NCBI RefSeq assembly: GCF_008728835.1
Contig: NZ_CP042582.1
Span: forward strand, 4,514,217 to 4,578,216
Length of the DNA stretch: 64,000 bases
Origin: Hypericibacter adhaerens
GTDB taxonomy: Bacteria > Pseudomonadota > Alphaproteobacteria > Dongiales > Dongiaceae
Direction of reading: 5' to 3'
The notes under the pieces are model-generated. The model was not told the origin of the DNA. It did not search any database and worked only from the letters and a program-made list of their open reading frames with translations. The position numbers and the translations under genes are program-made. Positions 28,255-37,232 of the stretch are shown here, piece by piece. Each line of letters starts with the position of its first letter. Position 1 is the first letter of the stretch.

Positions 28255-28965
28255 ATGCTACGACGCTTTTTTACAATCATAAATCAGCTGAGGGCCGCTT
28301 ATTCCTTCTGGGTTATTGTCGCACCATTCCTGATTTCTGCCGCGGCTGCAGCATGGCTCTATCTTCAGCAAGCCCCTTGGCTGATCATCATTCTGTCAGC
28401 TCTTGGAGCGTTGTTCGTGGTTCTCCTTATCGCCGTTGTTTTCGCTATCTACATCTATGGATCGCCAGAAAAAGGGATCTATAGCCCACGGCTCCTCCGC
28501 CAATACAGTTGGCCATCTCGAAAAATTGCTTGGAGCTTCGATAATTATCTCGGCGGTAGCGGTGGAGGTGGAAAGCCAATCAGAGTTTCAGGTTTTCAAG
28601 GACGTTTTAAGATCACTTGGGGAGAGGGAATATCGCCAAAGGCCGCTTATCTCGAATGCAAGAGAACTGCCACGAGGCAAGACGTGCTTATAGAATGCGG
28701 GAACCCATATGTCCGAGCGAATGAGATCGGGTTCATGCCGAAAGGCAAGTGGTATCATGCAATGGCCTTTTTGGGGCACCCCGGACTGACCAAAGAAGAA
28801 TTTCTACGCCGTTGGGATGGATTCGAATTTGTGTTTGAGTTTGATTCATCTGTCTTCCGAAGAAAGTTTCCCCGATTCGAAATCGAACAGTACTTCGATC
28901 GCTACTGGGCATGTGCCAATCCCCCGCCAGAACCAACACCAACGAGGCGAGATGTGACCCCTTAA
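28255..28965 (+). CDS. Hypothetical membrane-anchored protein in an AT-richer patch
   Basis: A 236-residue protein. Two hydrophobic segments (about 18-37, FWVIVAPFLISAAAAAWLYL, and 43-68, LIIILSALGALFVVLLIAVV) precede a 165-residue soluble C-terminal domain rich in aromatic residues (KGKWYHAMAFLGHPGLTKEEF). I do not recognise the family. The gene and its flanks are clearly lower in GC than the neighbours, with more A/T-ending codons, which suggests recent acquisition. The upstream spacer has no clear ribosome-binding site, so the start is uncertain. Confidence 0.6.
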   Translation: MLRRFFTIINQLRAAYSFWVIVAPFLISAAAAAWLYLQQAPWLIIILSALGALFVVLLIAVVFAIYIYGSPEKGIYSPRLLRQYSWPSRKIAWSFDNYLGGSGGGGKPIRVSGFQGRFKITWGEGISPKAAYLECKRTATRQDVLIECGNPYVRANEIGFMPKGKWYHAMAFLGHPGLTKEEFLRRWDGFEFVFEFDSSVFRRKFPRFEIEQYFDRYWACANPPPEPTPTRRDVTP

Positions 28966-29118
28966 GGAGGGAAAGAGCACGGATCGCCAAACTCATGCAA
29001 ATACTGGACGATGCTTATAATCTGAAACGATCGAGAGTGCCGGAGCACAAAGCACAGTTGGCCTGGCCATGCATCAATCAGGCCGAGCGATCGCGGATGG
29101 CCCGAGGCCGCGCTCCCG

Positions 29119-29514
29119 TCAGGGCTGCAGCAGCAGGGCCGAGGCGGGGATGAAATCCGACAGCGACGGGGCGATGACGGCGAGCAAGACGGCCGAAACG
29201 GCCCAGACGCCGAGCGCCATCATGTCGGCGACGCGGCAGACCGAGCGGGCTTCCCGGACGAGATCGGCGCCGCGCGGGCGACCGAGGCTCGCGAAGAGCC
29301 GCAGGCCCTCGCGGATCGCGGGCGGCACCATGGCGAAGGCGAACAGCAGCAGAAGCCCGATATCGGCCGCGCGGACGAAGGCGGCCAGCCGCAAGGCCTG
29401 CGGCGAGCCATCGGGGATCGTCGATTCGAGATGATTGCCGATCAGGGTCAGCCCGACCATCGCGAGGATGGCGATCACGGCGATCAGCAGGAACCAACGG
29501 CTCGCAGGCAACAT
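29119..29514 (-). CDS. Hypothetical small integral membrane protein
   Basis: About 131 residues with three predicted helices: WFLLIAVIAILAMVGLTLIG, AADIGLLLLFAFAMVPPAI and MMALGVWAVSAVLLAVIA. A basic loop (RPRGADLVREARS) lies between the second and third. Several in-frame starts exist; the ATG at 29514 is chosen because GGGGGCG is 7 bp upstream and the more distal frame is low-complexity. No family is recognised. Confidence 0.55.
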   Translation of the reverse strand: MLPASRWFLLIAVIAILAMVGLTLIGNHLESTIPDGSPQALRLAAFVRAADIGLLLLFAFAMVPPAIREGLRLFASLGRPRGADLVREARSVCRVADMMALGVWAVSAVLLAVIAPSLSDFIPASALLLQP

Positions 29515-30042
29515 CAATGACGCCCCCGTCATCGCAGTCAGATCGAATCGATGCGGCGATGTCTCGAAGGCAACCGATGTCGATCGATCTTTCCGCATGG
29601 GCAAGGACGCTAGCACGCGGGCCGACGGGCCCGTCCTGCGGCGAATTGGACCATCATGCCCGATTGGGCCGGGATCGGGACCGGTGCGGCGCCCGGTCGC
29701 GGCGCGTGCAGCGCAGCATGCGAGAGTGCGTGGCAATTCGGGGGCCGAACACTCGCCATGTCCCCCCTCCCGCTTCGCAGGGGAGGGCCCTTGCCCCAGT
29801 GCAATCGCAGTGGGCGCTTTCTTCACCTGCCCCTTGAGGGGGAGGCTGGTTGGGGGTGAGCCGCGGACTCGCTGTAGGCGCCGATGACGTATTCAAGTGC
29901 TCTTGCCGCACGGCGCTCTACGATCACCCCCCACCCTGACCTCCCCCTCGAGGGGGGACACACTCGTGTCGTCAAACGCGATTTCCCTGCGGCAGCGCGG
30001 GGGATCGCCTATCGGCTTGCTTCGCCTTCTTCCGCGATGCCC
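29515..30042. other. 528-bp gap without a supportable gene
   Basis: The gap between the small membrane protein and the NylB-like hydrolase holds a C/G-rich hairpin near 29760-29790 and the family B repeat at 29821-29958. The remaining sequence shows no coding pattern. Frames open across the gap translate low-complexity repeat sequence. Confidence 0.6.
29821..29958 (+). repeat. Palindromic repeat family B, copy 1
   Basis: It begins CTTCACCTGCCCCTTGAGGG and ends with the inverted arm CGATCACCCCCCACCCTGAC plus a CCCCTCGAGGGG-type hairpin. The two arms of about 35-40 bp are inverted repeats flanking a variable core of about 65 bp. Related copies in the same orientation lie at 49902-50047 and 63725-63868. 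Confidence 0.7.
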
Positions 30043-31212
30043 TCACCCGTCCTGGGTGACCCAGGCGGCGATGGTGTCCAGCGCGCGCAGGGTCTCGACC
30101 ACCATCGGGGGCAGGGTCGGCTTGGGCCAGGTCGAGAGCTTGACCGCCACCATCTCGTTGGGCGGGTCGATATAGATCATCTGGCCGAAGATGCCGCGGG
30201 CAAGCTGCACGCCGGTGTGGGAGTCCCGGACCCACCATTGATGCGAGTAGGCCCCCTTGGGCATCTGGGTCTTGTAGGGCTCGGCCCGGAACTTGGCGGG
30301 ATCGCCGCGCCGCGTGCGCCGGACCCAGTCGGCCGGCACAATCTGGCGGCCGTTGAAGAGGCCCTGGTTCAGATGCATCTGGCCGAAGCGCGCGAAATCC
30401 CGGAGCGAGGCGCAGAACCCGCCGTCGGCCAAGGGCGTGCCGACCTTGTCGACGGCGTAATAGGCCTCGTGCTCCGTCCCCAGCTTCGACCAGAGCCGGT
30501 CGGCGAGGAGATCGGCGAGGTCCATGCCGGTGACCGTCTCCATGAGCCAGCCGAGGAGATCGGTGTCGGCCGAACGGTAGGTGAAGAATTCGCCATGCGC
30601 GCGCTCGGGCTTGATCGCCCGGATCATGTCGTTGAGCGAGACCGGGTCGTCCGCGCTGCGCGGCGGCTTCCAGCCGCAAGCGATGTCGATCTTGAAGGCG
30701 TCGGAATCGAGGTCGTAGTAATCCTCGACGAACCGGACGCCGGTCTGCATGTCGAGCACATGCTGGACGGTCGCGCCCGCATAGCCCGTGCTCTTCAGCT
30801 CCGGCAGATAGTCCGTGACGAGGGAAGCGGGATCGATCCGCTCCTCGGCGACGAGGATGCCCATGAGATCGCCCGCGACCGATTTCGAGACCGACATGGC
30901 GAGATGCGCATGTTCCGGCGCCTGGCCGTTGAAATAGCGCTCATAGACCACATGGCCGCGATGGAGAACGATGAAGCCGTTGGTGTCGCTCGCCTGCAGG
31001 AACTCGAGCAACGTGATGGCCGACCCGTCGTCGCGCGCCAGAGGCAGCCGGTCGAGATCCTGGAGCGCTTCCGGCAGCGGCGCCACCGGCCCCTCCCCGC
31101 GTCCGACCGGTGCGGTGGGGAACAGGCGGCGGATATGGCGGAACGACCAGGCGGCGTTGCCGGGCTGATCCCAGTTCAACGCCGTGATACGCTTCGTGTG
31201 CCGCGGCACCAT
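30043..31212 (-). CDS. Serine hydrolase of the beta-lactamase fold, NylB/EstB-like
   Basis: A 389-residue enzyme with the SxxK motif Ser107-VS-Lys110 (HLAMSVSKS) and catalytic Tyr212 (FFTYRSADTD). The region GFIVLHRGHVVYERYFNG before the nucleophile and the Ser/Lys/Tyr spacing resemble 6-aminohexanoate-dimer hydrolase (NylB) and related esterases. There is no signal peptide, so it probably acts in the cytoplasm on esters or amides. The ATG at 31212 follows GGGAAGGGG. It is divergent from the TrpD2 gene. Confidence 0.83.
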   Translation of the reverse strand: MVPRHTKRITALNWDQPGNAAWSFRHIRRLFPTAPVGRGEGPVAPLPEALQDLDRLPLARDDGSAITLLEFLQASDTNGFIVLHRGHVVYERYFNGQAPEHAHLAMSVSKSVAGDLMGILVAEERIDPASLVTDYLPELKSTGYAGATVQHVLDMQTGVRFVEDYYDLDSDAFKIDIACGWKPPRSADDPVSLNDMIRAIKPERAHGEFFTYRSADTDLLGWLMETVTGMDLADLLADRLWSKLGTEHEAYYAVDKVGTPLADGGFCASLRDFARFGQMHLNQGLFNGRQIVPADWVRRTRRGDPAKFRAEPYKTQMPKGAYSHQWWVRDSHTGVQLARGIFGQMIYIDPPNEMVAVKLSTWPKPTLPPMVVETLRALDTIAAWVTQDG

Positions 31213-31313
31213 GCTGTCGCCCCTTCCCTTCGCCCAAGTTGCGCCCGAGCCTAGGCGAGGCGGGAGAGGCCGGCAAGCCGCCGGCAACCGCGTCCCAGCG
31301 AAGGCCCGTCCTC

Positions 31314-32360
31314 ATGCCCGACGACAACAAGCGCAACGACGAAGAGACAGCGGAGGAAGGCGCGGACAGCGGCGGCCTCCATCCCTTCGCCAGATATCTG
31401 CGGCTGGTCGGGCGCGGGCCCACCTTGTCGCGGCCCCTGACGATGGCAGAGGCCGAGGAAGCCATGACCGCGATCCTCGCCGGCAGCGCCGAGCCGATGC
31501 AGATCGGCGCCCTGTTCCTGCTGCTGCGCTACCGCAAGGAGACGCCCGAGGAGCTGGCGGGCTTCGTGCGCGCGGCGCAGCGCTGGTGGAAGCCGCCGGG
31601 CGAGCCGGTGGCCGAGATCGATTGGCCCTCCTATGCCGACCGGCACAAGCAGCTCCCCTATTTCCTCTTGAGCGCGCTGCTCCTGGCCGAGGCCGGCATC
31701 AAGATCGCGATGCACGGGCTGGCCGGCGTCGGCGAGGCGGCCACGCCGCGCGTGCTGAAGGCGCTGGGCATCGAGCCCGCGGGCTCGATCGAGGAGGCCA
31801 CGCGCCGGCTCCAGCGCGAGCGCTTCGCCTATCTGCCGGTCGAGCGCTTCTGCCCGCCGCTCCTGAGGCTCTTCGCCATGCGGCCCGTGCTGGGCCTGCG
31901 CACGCCCGCCAACAGCTTCTGCCGCGAGCTCAATCCGCTCGGCGCGCCGGCGCAGCTCCAGGGCGTGTTTCATCCGACCTATATCGCGACCCACCAGGAA
32001 GCGGCGCGGTTCCTCAAGCAGCCCAAGGCCGCGATCTTCAAGGGCGGCGGCGGCGAAGCGCAGATCAACCCGGAGAAGGCCTGCCGCGTGGGGCTGGTCG
32101 AGGGCGAGACGCTGAACGAGGAGACATGGCCCGCGCTGACGGGCGGCCAGCGCCATCCCTGGCGCGAGGAGCCGCTCGATCCCGCCGCCGTCGTGGCGCT
32201 CTGGCGCGGCGAGCGCGAGGCGGAAGGGCCGGTGGCCGCCGTGATCGGAACGGCGGCGGTGGCGCTCAAGCTCACAGGCCGCGCGCCGACGCAGGACGCG
32301 GCGCTGGATCAGGCGCGGGCACTGTGGCGGGAGCGGGCGAAGGGGAAGTTCGGGCGGTAG
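31314..32360 (+). CDS. TrpD2/YbiB-like anthranilate phosphoribosyltransferase homologue
   Basis: A 348-residue protein with the nucleoside-phosphorylase class III fold of TrpD. An N-terminal helical domain contains LTMAEAEEAMTAILAGSAEPMQIGALFLLLRYR, and the catalytic domain includes KAAIFKGGGGEAQINPEK. It lacks the standard GTGGD loop of true TrpD, as in TrpD2 (YbiB), which binds nucleic acid and does not serve tryptophan synthesis. It stands alone, away from other trp genes. The ATG at 31314 follows AAGG. Confidence 0.78.
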   Translation: MPDDNKRNDEETAEEGADSGGLHPFARYLRLVGRGPTLSRPLTMAEAEEAMTAILAGSAEPMQIGALFLLLRYRKETPEELAGFVRAAQRWWKPPGEPVAEIDWPSYADRHKQLPYFLLSALLLAEAGIKIAMHGLAGVGEAATPRVLKALGIEPAGSIEEATRRLQRERFAYLPVERFCPPLLRLFAMRPVLGLRTPANSFCRELNPLGAPAQLQGVFHPTYIATHQEAARFLKQPKAAIFKGGGGEAQINPEKACRVGLVEGETLNEETWPALTGGQRHPWREEPLDPAAVVALWRGEREAEGPVAAVIGTAAVALKLTGRAPTQDAALDQARALWRERAKGKFGR

Positions 32361-32543
32361 CGGTCGTCTCAGGATCAGCGACGATCCCCCGTCATTTCTG
32401 CCCGACTGCGAGGCCGATCAAGTTCCCCAACATCAGGCCAGCCTCGGAAACATGAGCCGTCGACACCGCCGCCCAACGCGAGCCGCGGGCCAGGGCCGCC
32501 GCTTTTCGCTCAACGGAACGCTGCCCGGAGGTCGCGTGGCGGA

Positions 32544-34163
32544 CTACCCCGCCGCCGTGCGGCCGCCGTTCTCGGGCCGCTTGGCCGGCGTCTGCCGATC
32601 TCCGGAAACGGCGGCCAAGCCGGGCGCAGGCGCCCGCGCCGACTTGTGGAATTCCCAGACCAGATATTTTGCCGTCTGCGTGCCGACCGACTTCATGTCG
32701 TGCAGGCAGCCTGCGGGAAGGAACACCACCGCGGGCGCAGGGATTTCCTTGCCGCGCACCCGGATTTTGCCCTGAAGCAGAAAAATCGCGACGTCGTGCC
32801 CGTCGCGATGGGCATCGTAGCCGGCGCCGGGCTCGATCCGCGTGACATGAGCATGAAACTTGCCGAGATAGGCCGAGGGACCCTCGAAGAGCCGCGTCAT
32901 CGCCATCGGGCCTCCGGGGCCGCCCTCCTGCAGCCATGTCGATCTCACGATGACCGTGCCGAGCGGCTCTACCGCGCTCACGAAGCTCGACCGCCACTTG
33001 ATCATCGCATATCGCACCGGCTCCGCGCTCGCATTCCGGATCGTGTGCAGCCGATAGGGCGGATAGTAGCTCGCGGCCCCGGCAGGCGCGGAAACGATCT
33101 CCGTGGCTCCGCCCGACGCCGGCAGGACGAGCTCGGCGCAGCCGCTCATGACGACAAGAATCTCCTCCTCGACATGCCGGTGCGGCGGATGGGGCGAGGC
33201 GCCCGGCATCAGGATGGAATAGTGGCACTCCATGAACTCTGCATTCGCGGTCCGGCCCTCGAAACAGGGCACGGGCGTGAACGAAACACCCTCTTCGCAC
33301 CGTGAACCCGGATCGATCGGGTGCAGGCTCGGCCGGAGCTCGCCGGGAAGGTCCCCCGGCGGCGGCACGAGGGCATTGGCGTCCGCATCGCTGCGCCCTG
33401 CGATCGCGACAACCGGGGGCCTTTCGTCGATGAAGCGGAAGGGCCATTCGAGATTCCGGAAATCCGGAACCCTGATCTTCCTGTCGGATCTCGCATACTG
33501 AAGGAGCAGCGAGATCCGGCTCACACCCGCCGAATCGTTGTGCGAACCGTGCCAGATGCGGCCGTCGAAGACGACCGCCTCGCCGTCGCCGATTTCGGGC
33601 TGAACGATCTCCGCATCGCCTCGCTGCGAGTTCGCGAGACGGAGCACGTCGTCGTCCGTGCGGCCTTCCCGCGGAATCCCTTCGCGCGCGGCCAGCTCCT
33701 GGACGGTCACGCCATAGGCATGAGAGCCCCGGATGAACTTCAGCCCGTTATCCTTCTGCAGGTTCACGAGCCCGATCCACACCGACGCGAACCCGCCATC
33801 CGGCTCGCAGGATTCCATGTCGCAGTGCCAGTGGTGACTCTCGCCCGGTTTGCGCGTGACGACGGAGGCGCCCCAGAGCACGAGATCCTCGCCGATCAGC
33901 GCCTGCAGAATGCCGACGAGCTTCGGGCTGCTGGCGAGCTTGTAGATGAGCGGGTCGCTCGGGCCCAATGCCTTGTGCCAGACGGCGGGCCGGGCCTGTC
34001 TCGACAGACGGAGGTGCTTGGCGAAAAACAGGGCCTGCGGCTTCGCCATAAAGGGCAGCGGGCCCACGAACCCCGCGTTCGCGAACGCCTCCCGATAGTC
34101 AGCACGCGCGTCGTCCGCCATCATCGCACCCGCTCGAGAGCCCAGGTCCGCCAAGCTCACCAT
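32544..34163 (-). CDS. PhyH dioxygenase fused to a double-cupin domain
   Basis: About 539 residues. Residues 20-245 are a PhyH-type Fe(II)/2OG oxygenase with His113-x-Asp115 (HWHCDMES), His205 (RIWHGSHN) and Arg216 (SRISLL). Residues 290-510 hold two cupin barrels: PHPPHRHVEEE (His328, His330, Glu334) with His373, and YDAHRDGHDVAIF (His452, His456) with His488. All three metal sites look intact, so the protein may perform two linked oxidations or bind a ligand in the cupins. Several in-frame starts exist between 34124 and 34256; 34163 is a compromise. Substrate unknown. Confidence 0.75.
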   Translation of the reverse strand: MVSLADLGSRAGAMMADDARADYREAFANAGFVGPLPFMAKPQALFFAKHLRLSRQARPAVWHKALGPSDPLIYKLASSPKLVGILQALIGEDLVLWGASVVTRKPGESHHWHCDMESCEPDGGFASVWIGLVNLQKDNGLKFIRGSHAYGVTVQELAAREGIPREGRTDDDVLRLANSQRGDAEIVQPEIGDGEAVVFDGRIWHGSHNDSAGVSRISLLLQYARSDRKIRVPDFRNLEWPFRFIDERPPVVAIAGRSDADANALVPPPGDLPGELRPSLHPIDPGSRCEEGVSFTPVPCFEGRTANAEFMECHYSILMPGASPHPPHRHVEEEILVVMSGCAELVLPASGGATEIVSAPAGAASYYPPYRLHTIRNASAEPVRYAMIKWRSSFVSAVEPLGTVIVRSTWLQEGGPGGPMAMTRLFEGPSAYLGKFHAHVTRIEPGAGYDAHRDGHDVAIFLLQGKIRVRGKEIPAPAVVFLPAGCLHDMKSVGTQTAKYLVWEFHKSARAPAPGLAAVSGDRQTPAKRPENGGRTAAG

Positions 34164-34390
34164 GGACGGCGCCAGAGAGCCTTCCGACGTCCCTCTCATA
34201 ACCGGGCCAGAGTCAGGGAAGAATAGCGGCGCGGAAGAAAACCCGGAAGCGCGCATGCGGCGGCCCCCGGCACAACTCGGGCCGCACCCCGGTCGTGGGC
34301 AGAGGAGCCCAGCCAGCGGGCTCTGCGCACAAGCGAGGGCTTGGAACTATGGTTAATCGGAAACGGACCGCCGGCGTCGAAGGGAGCCGG

Positions 34391-35509
34391 TCAGGACAAT
34401 GGTCCGGCCTGGAACAGCATCACGCTGATGCCGCCATGCGAGACGGGGCCTCCGGGCGGTGCAAAAGGCAGTCCGGTCGCGGCGGCGAGCGAGGCGTCGT
34501 TCGTCACCAAGCCCACGCGCCAGCCCGCGAAACGCGCGCGGAGCACCTGACCCAGCGCGTTATAGAGCGGATAGAGGCGCTTTCTCTCGCCGATGCGCCC
34601 GCCATAGGGCGGGTTGACGATGACGAGGCCGGGCGGGCCCTCGGGCACGGTCAGGTCGCTGATCGTCTGCTGCCGGAACTCGGTCCATCCGGCGACACCG
34701 GCGCGCGCCGCGTTGTCGCGGGCCGCCTGGATCGCGCCGGCATCGCGGTCGCTGCCGAAGAAACGTGCGGCCGGCGGCGGTTGGCTGCCGCCCTTCTCCT
34801 GCAGGCGCCGCCAGGCCGCCGCGTCGAAACCCGCGAGCTGCTCGAAGGCGAAGCGGCGCGAGCGGCCGGGCTTGAGCCCGGCGGCGATCTCGGCCGCCTC
34901 GATGACGAAGGTGCCCGATCCGCACATCGGATCGACCACGGGCTCGCTGCCGTCGAAGCCACAGAGCCGCAGGAAGAGGGCCGCCAGGTTCTCGCGCATC
35001 GGCGCCTTGGCGACGGCTTCCTTGTGGCCGCGCTTGTGCAGGGTCTCGCCCGACGTATCGACGCTGACGGTGCAGAGATCGTCCTCGATCCGCGCCTTGA
35101 TGCAGATCTCGGCCTCGGGCGAAACCGAGGCGCCGAGCGCCTCGCGGATCGCCGTCTCGACGCGCTGCGCCGCGGCACGCTGGTGATAGATGCGGGAATG
35201 CTTGCAGGAAGCCTCGACCCGGAACGGCAGGTCGCGGCGCAGGATCTCGCCCCAGGGCACCTTGCGCGCCCGCTTGTCGAGCTGGGCCAGATGGAGGGCG
35301 CGGAATTCGGCGATGCGCGCGAGCACGCGGCTCGCCCCGCGCAGCTCGAGATTGGCCCGCCAGACCTCGGGCCAGCCGCCCGTCACCGTGACGCCGCCCT
35401 TGACCCGCGTCGGCGCCTTGAATCCCCGCTCGCGCGCTTCCGCACAGAGCGCGGCCTCCAGGCCCGGGGCCGTCACCAGGAAAATCTCGAATTCTTCGCC
35501 TGCGGTCAT
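34391..35509 (-). CDS. THUMP-domain RNA methyltransferase, RlmL/TrmN-like
   Basis: A 372-residue protein with a THUMP RNA-binding domain (about 45-155) and a Rossmann methyltransferase domain with DPMCGSGT at 193-200 and NPPYG at 299-303. The NPPY motif is typical of N-methylation of exocyclic amino groups, here probably N2 of guanine in 23S rRNA or tRNA. Its size fits the N-terminal half of RlmL without the RlmK half. It is divergent from the epoxide-hydrolase remnant, whose start is 22 bp away. Confidence 0.87.
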   Translation of the reverse strand: MTAGEEFEIFLVTAPGLEAALCAEARERGFKAPTRVKGGVTVTGGWPEVWRANLELRGASRVLARIAEFRALHLAQLDKRARKVPWGEILRRDLPFRVEASCKHSRIYHQRAAAQRVETAIREALGASVSPEAEICIKARIEDDLCTVSVDTSGETLHKRGHKEAVAKAPMRENLAALFLRLCGFDGSEPVVDPMCGSGTFVIEAAEIAAGLKPGRSRRFAFEQLAGFDAAAWRRLQEKGGSQPPPAARFFGSDRDAGAIQAARDNAARAGVAGWTEFRQQTISDLTVPEGPPGLVIVNPPYGGRIGERKRLYPLYNALGQVLRARFAGWRVGLVTNDASLAAATGLPFAPPGGPVSHGGISVMLFQAGPLS

Positions 35510-35531
35510 CCCGCCTACATATCGCGCGGCG

Positions 35532-35957
35532 ATGCCGTTTTCGACAGGATTATCGCCCGCGGGCCTCGCCGCCTGGATGATCGATCACGACCAGCGCAGC
35601 TACGAGCTGATCGCCCGCGTCTTCGCCGGGCAGGCCGAGGGCCTCACGCAGGAGGACATCGTCGACAACATCACGCTCTACTGGCTGACCAACACGGCGA
35701 TTCCCTCGGCGCGCCTCTATTGGGAGAACAAGCTGGCCTTCTTCGCCGTCAAGAACATCACCATCCCGGTGGCGGTGAGCGCCTTCCCCGACGAGCTCTA
35801 TACGGCGCCGCGGAGCTGGGCGGAGAAGGCGTTCCCCAAGCTCATCCACTACAACAAGCTCGACAAGGGCTGCCATTTCGCGGCCTGGGAGCAGCCGGCG
35901 CTCCTGACCTCGGAACTCCGCACGGCGTTCCGGCCGCTGCGGACCTCGCGAACCTGA
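35532..35957 (+). pseudogene. C-terminal remnant of an epoxide hydrolase (alpha/beta-hydrolase)
   Basis: The 141-residue frame begins a few residues before GLAAWMIDHDQRSYELIARV and continues through DIVDNITLYWLTNT, SARLYWENK, VAVSAFPDELY and GCHFAAWEQP. This is the conserved C-terminal half of the epoxide-hydrolase N-terminal-domain family, ending with the catalytic His region. The first half, with the oxyanion hole and nucleophile Asp, is missing, and homology stops abruptly near the promoter of the divergent methyltransferase gene. It is most likely a 5'-truncated relic left by deletion. Nothing obvious lies between it and the next gene at 36154. Confidence 0.75.
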
Positions 35958-36153
35958 TCTCCGAGGGGCGGCAGGCCGCGCATCACCCGATCTGAACTTG
36001 CCGGGGGCTTGCCCGCGAGATTGCACGGGCGCTGGTGGAGAACACGCGTCAGCCTTGCCCCTGTTCACGCGCCACCTGCGGCAATATCGAAGTTGCCATC
36101 AGTTGGCTTTAAGCTCGCCGCCCAATGATGACCGAGATCGAGGAGATTTCCCG

Positions 36154-37209
36154 ATGCAGAGCACCGAACCCGCCGACAGCGTCGACCTTCATCGCCGCCG
36201 CTTCATGGGTGCGGCCGCGATGATCGCCGCCGCGGCGGAGCTCGGCATGACGGGCCCTGTCAAAGCGGCCGGCTCGACCACCCTGCCGGCCATCACGCCG
36301 GGTTCGAACACATCGTTCGGCGCGCTGCGGCAGGTCGAGGCCGGCGTCTTGAGCGTGGGCTATGCCGAGGCCGGCCCGGCCGACGGCACCCCGGTCATTC
36401 TTCTGCATGGCTGGCCTTACGACATTCACAGCTATGTCGATGTCGCGCCGGCGCTGGCCGCGGCGAACTATCGGGTGATCGTTCCCCATCTGCGCGGTTA
36501 TGGCTCGACGCGCTTCCTGTCGGACCAGACACCGCGCAACGGCGAGCAGGCGGCGCTCGGCGCCGACATCATCGCCCTCATGGATGCCCTCAAGATCCAG
36601 CGCGCGATCGTCGCCGGCTATGATTGGGGGGCGAGAACGGCCAACATCGTCGCGGCACTCTGGCCGGAGCGCTGCAAGGCCATGGTCTCGGTGAGCGGCT
36701 ATCTGATCGGCAGCCAGGCCGCCAACCGGAAGCCCCTGCCGCCGGTCGCCGAGCAGGCCTGGTGGTATCAGTTCTATTTCGCGACCGAGCGCGGCCGGCT
36801 GGGCTACCAGGAGAACACCCGCGACTTCGCGCGGCTGATCTGGCAGACCGCCTCGCCGCGATGGCAGTTCGACGGCGCCACCTTCGACCGGAGTGCCGCC
36901 GCCTTCGACAATCCCGACCATGTCGCGATCACGATCCATAATTATCGCTGGCGGCTGGGCCTGGCCGAGGGCGAGCCGCAATTCGCCGAGTTCGAGCGCA
37001 AGCTCGCCGAGGCCCCGGTCATCACGGTGCCCACGATCACGCTCGAGGGCGACGCCAACGGCGCGCCGCATCCCGACGCCTCCGCCTATGCGAAGAAATT
37101 CTCCGGTCCCTATGCGCACCGGCTGATCGAGGGCGGCATCGGACACAACCTCCCGCAGGAGGCCCCCACGGCCTTTGCCCAGGCTATTGTCGACGTCGAT
37201 CGGCTCTGA
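36154..37209 (+). CDS. Tat-exported alpha/beta-hydrolase, epoxide hydrolase/haloalkane dehalogenase-like
   Basis: A 351-residue protein with a twin-arginine leader (LHRRRFMGAAAMIAAAAELG). The hydrolase fold follows: HGWPYD at 85-90 (oxyanion region), nucleophile Asp157 in GYDWGART, and His331 in GIGHNLPQE. An Asp nucleophile in GxDxG is typical of epoxide hydrolases and dehalogenases, not esterases. The Tat leader places it in the periplasm. The ATG at 36154 follows GAGGAG. It lies downstream of the epoxide-hydrolase remnant, which it may functionally replace (speculative). Confidence 0.82.
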   Translation: MQSTEPADSVDLHRRRFMGAAAMIAAAAELGMTGPVKAAGSTTLPAITPGSNTSFGALRQVEAGVLSVGYAEAGPADGTPVILLHGWPYDIHSYVDVAPALAAANYRVIVPHLRGYGSTRFLSDQTPRNGEQAALGADIIALMDALKIQRAIVAGYDWGARTANIVAALWPERCKAMVSVSGYLIGSQAANRKPLPPVAEQAWWYQFYFATERGRLGYQENTRDFARLIWQTASPRWQFDGATFDRSAAAFDNPDHVAITIHNYRWRLGLAEGEPQFAEFERKLAEAPVITVPTITLEGDANGAPHPDASAYAKKFSGPYAHRLIEGGIGHNLPQEAPTAFAQAIVDVDRL

Positions 37210-37232
37210 GGGTCGGGTCTCTCAGCCGTCCG

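Noticed and set aside
34295-35995. A 566-residue plus-strand frame across the RlmL-like gene
   Set aside because: Its composition is that of an antisense shadow; only the last 140 codons in a different frame show real homology (epoxide hydrolase).
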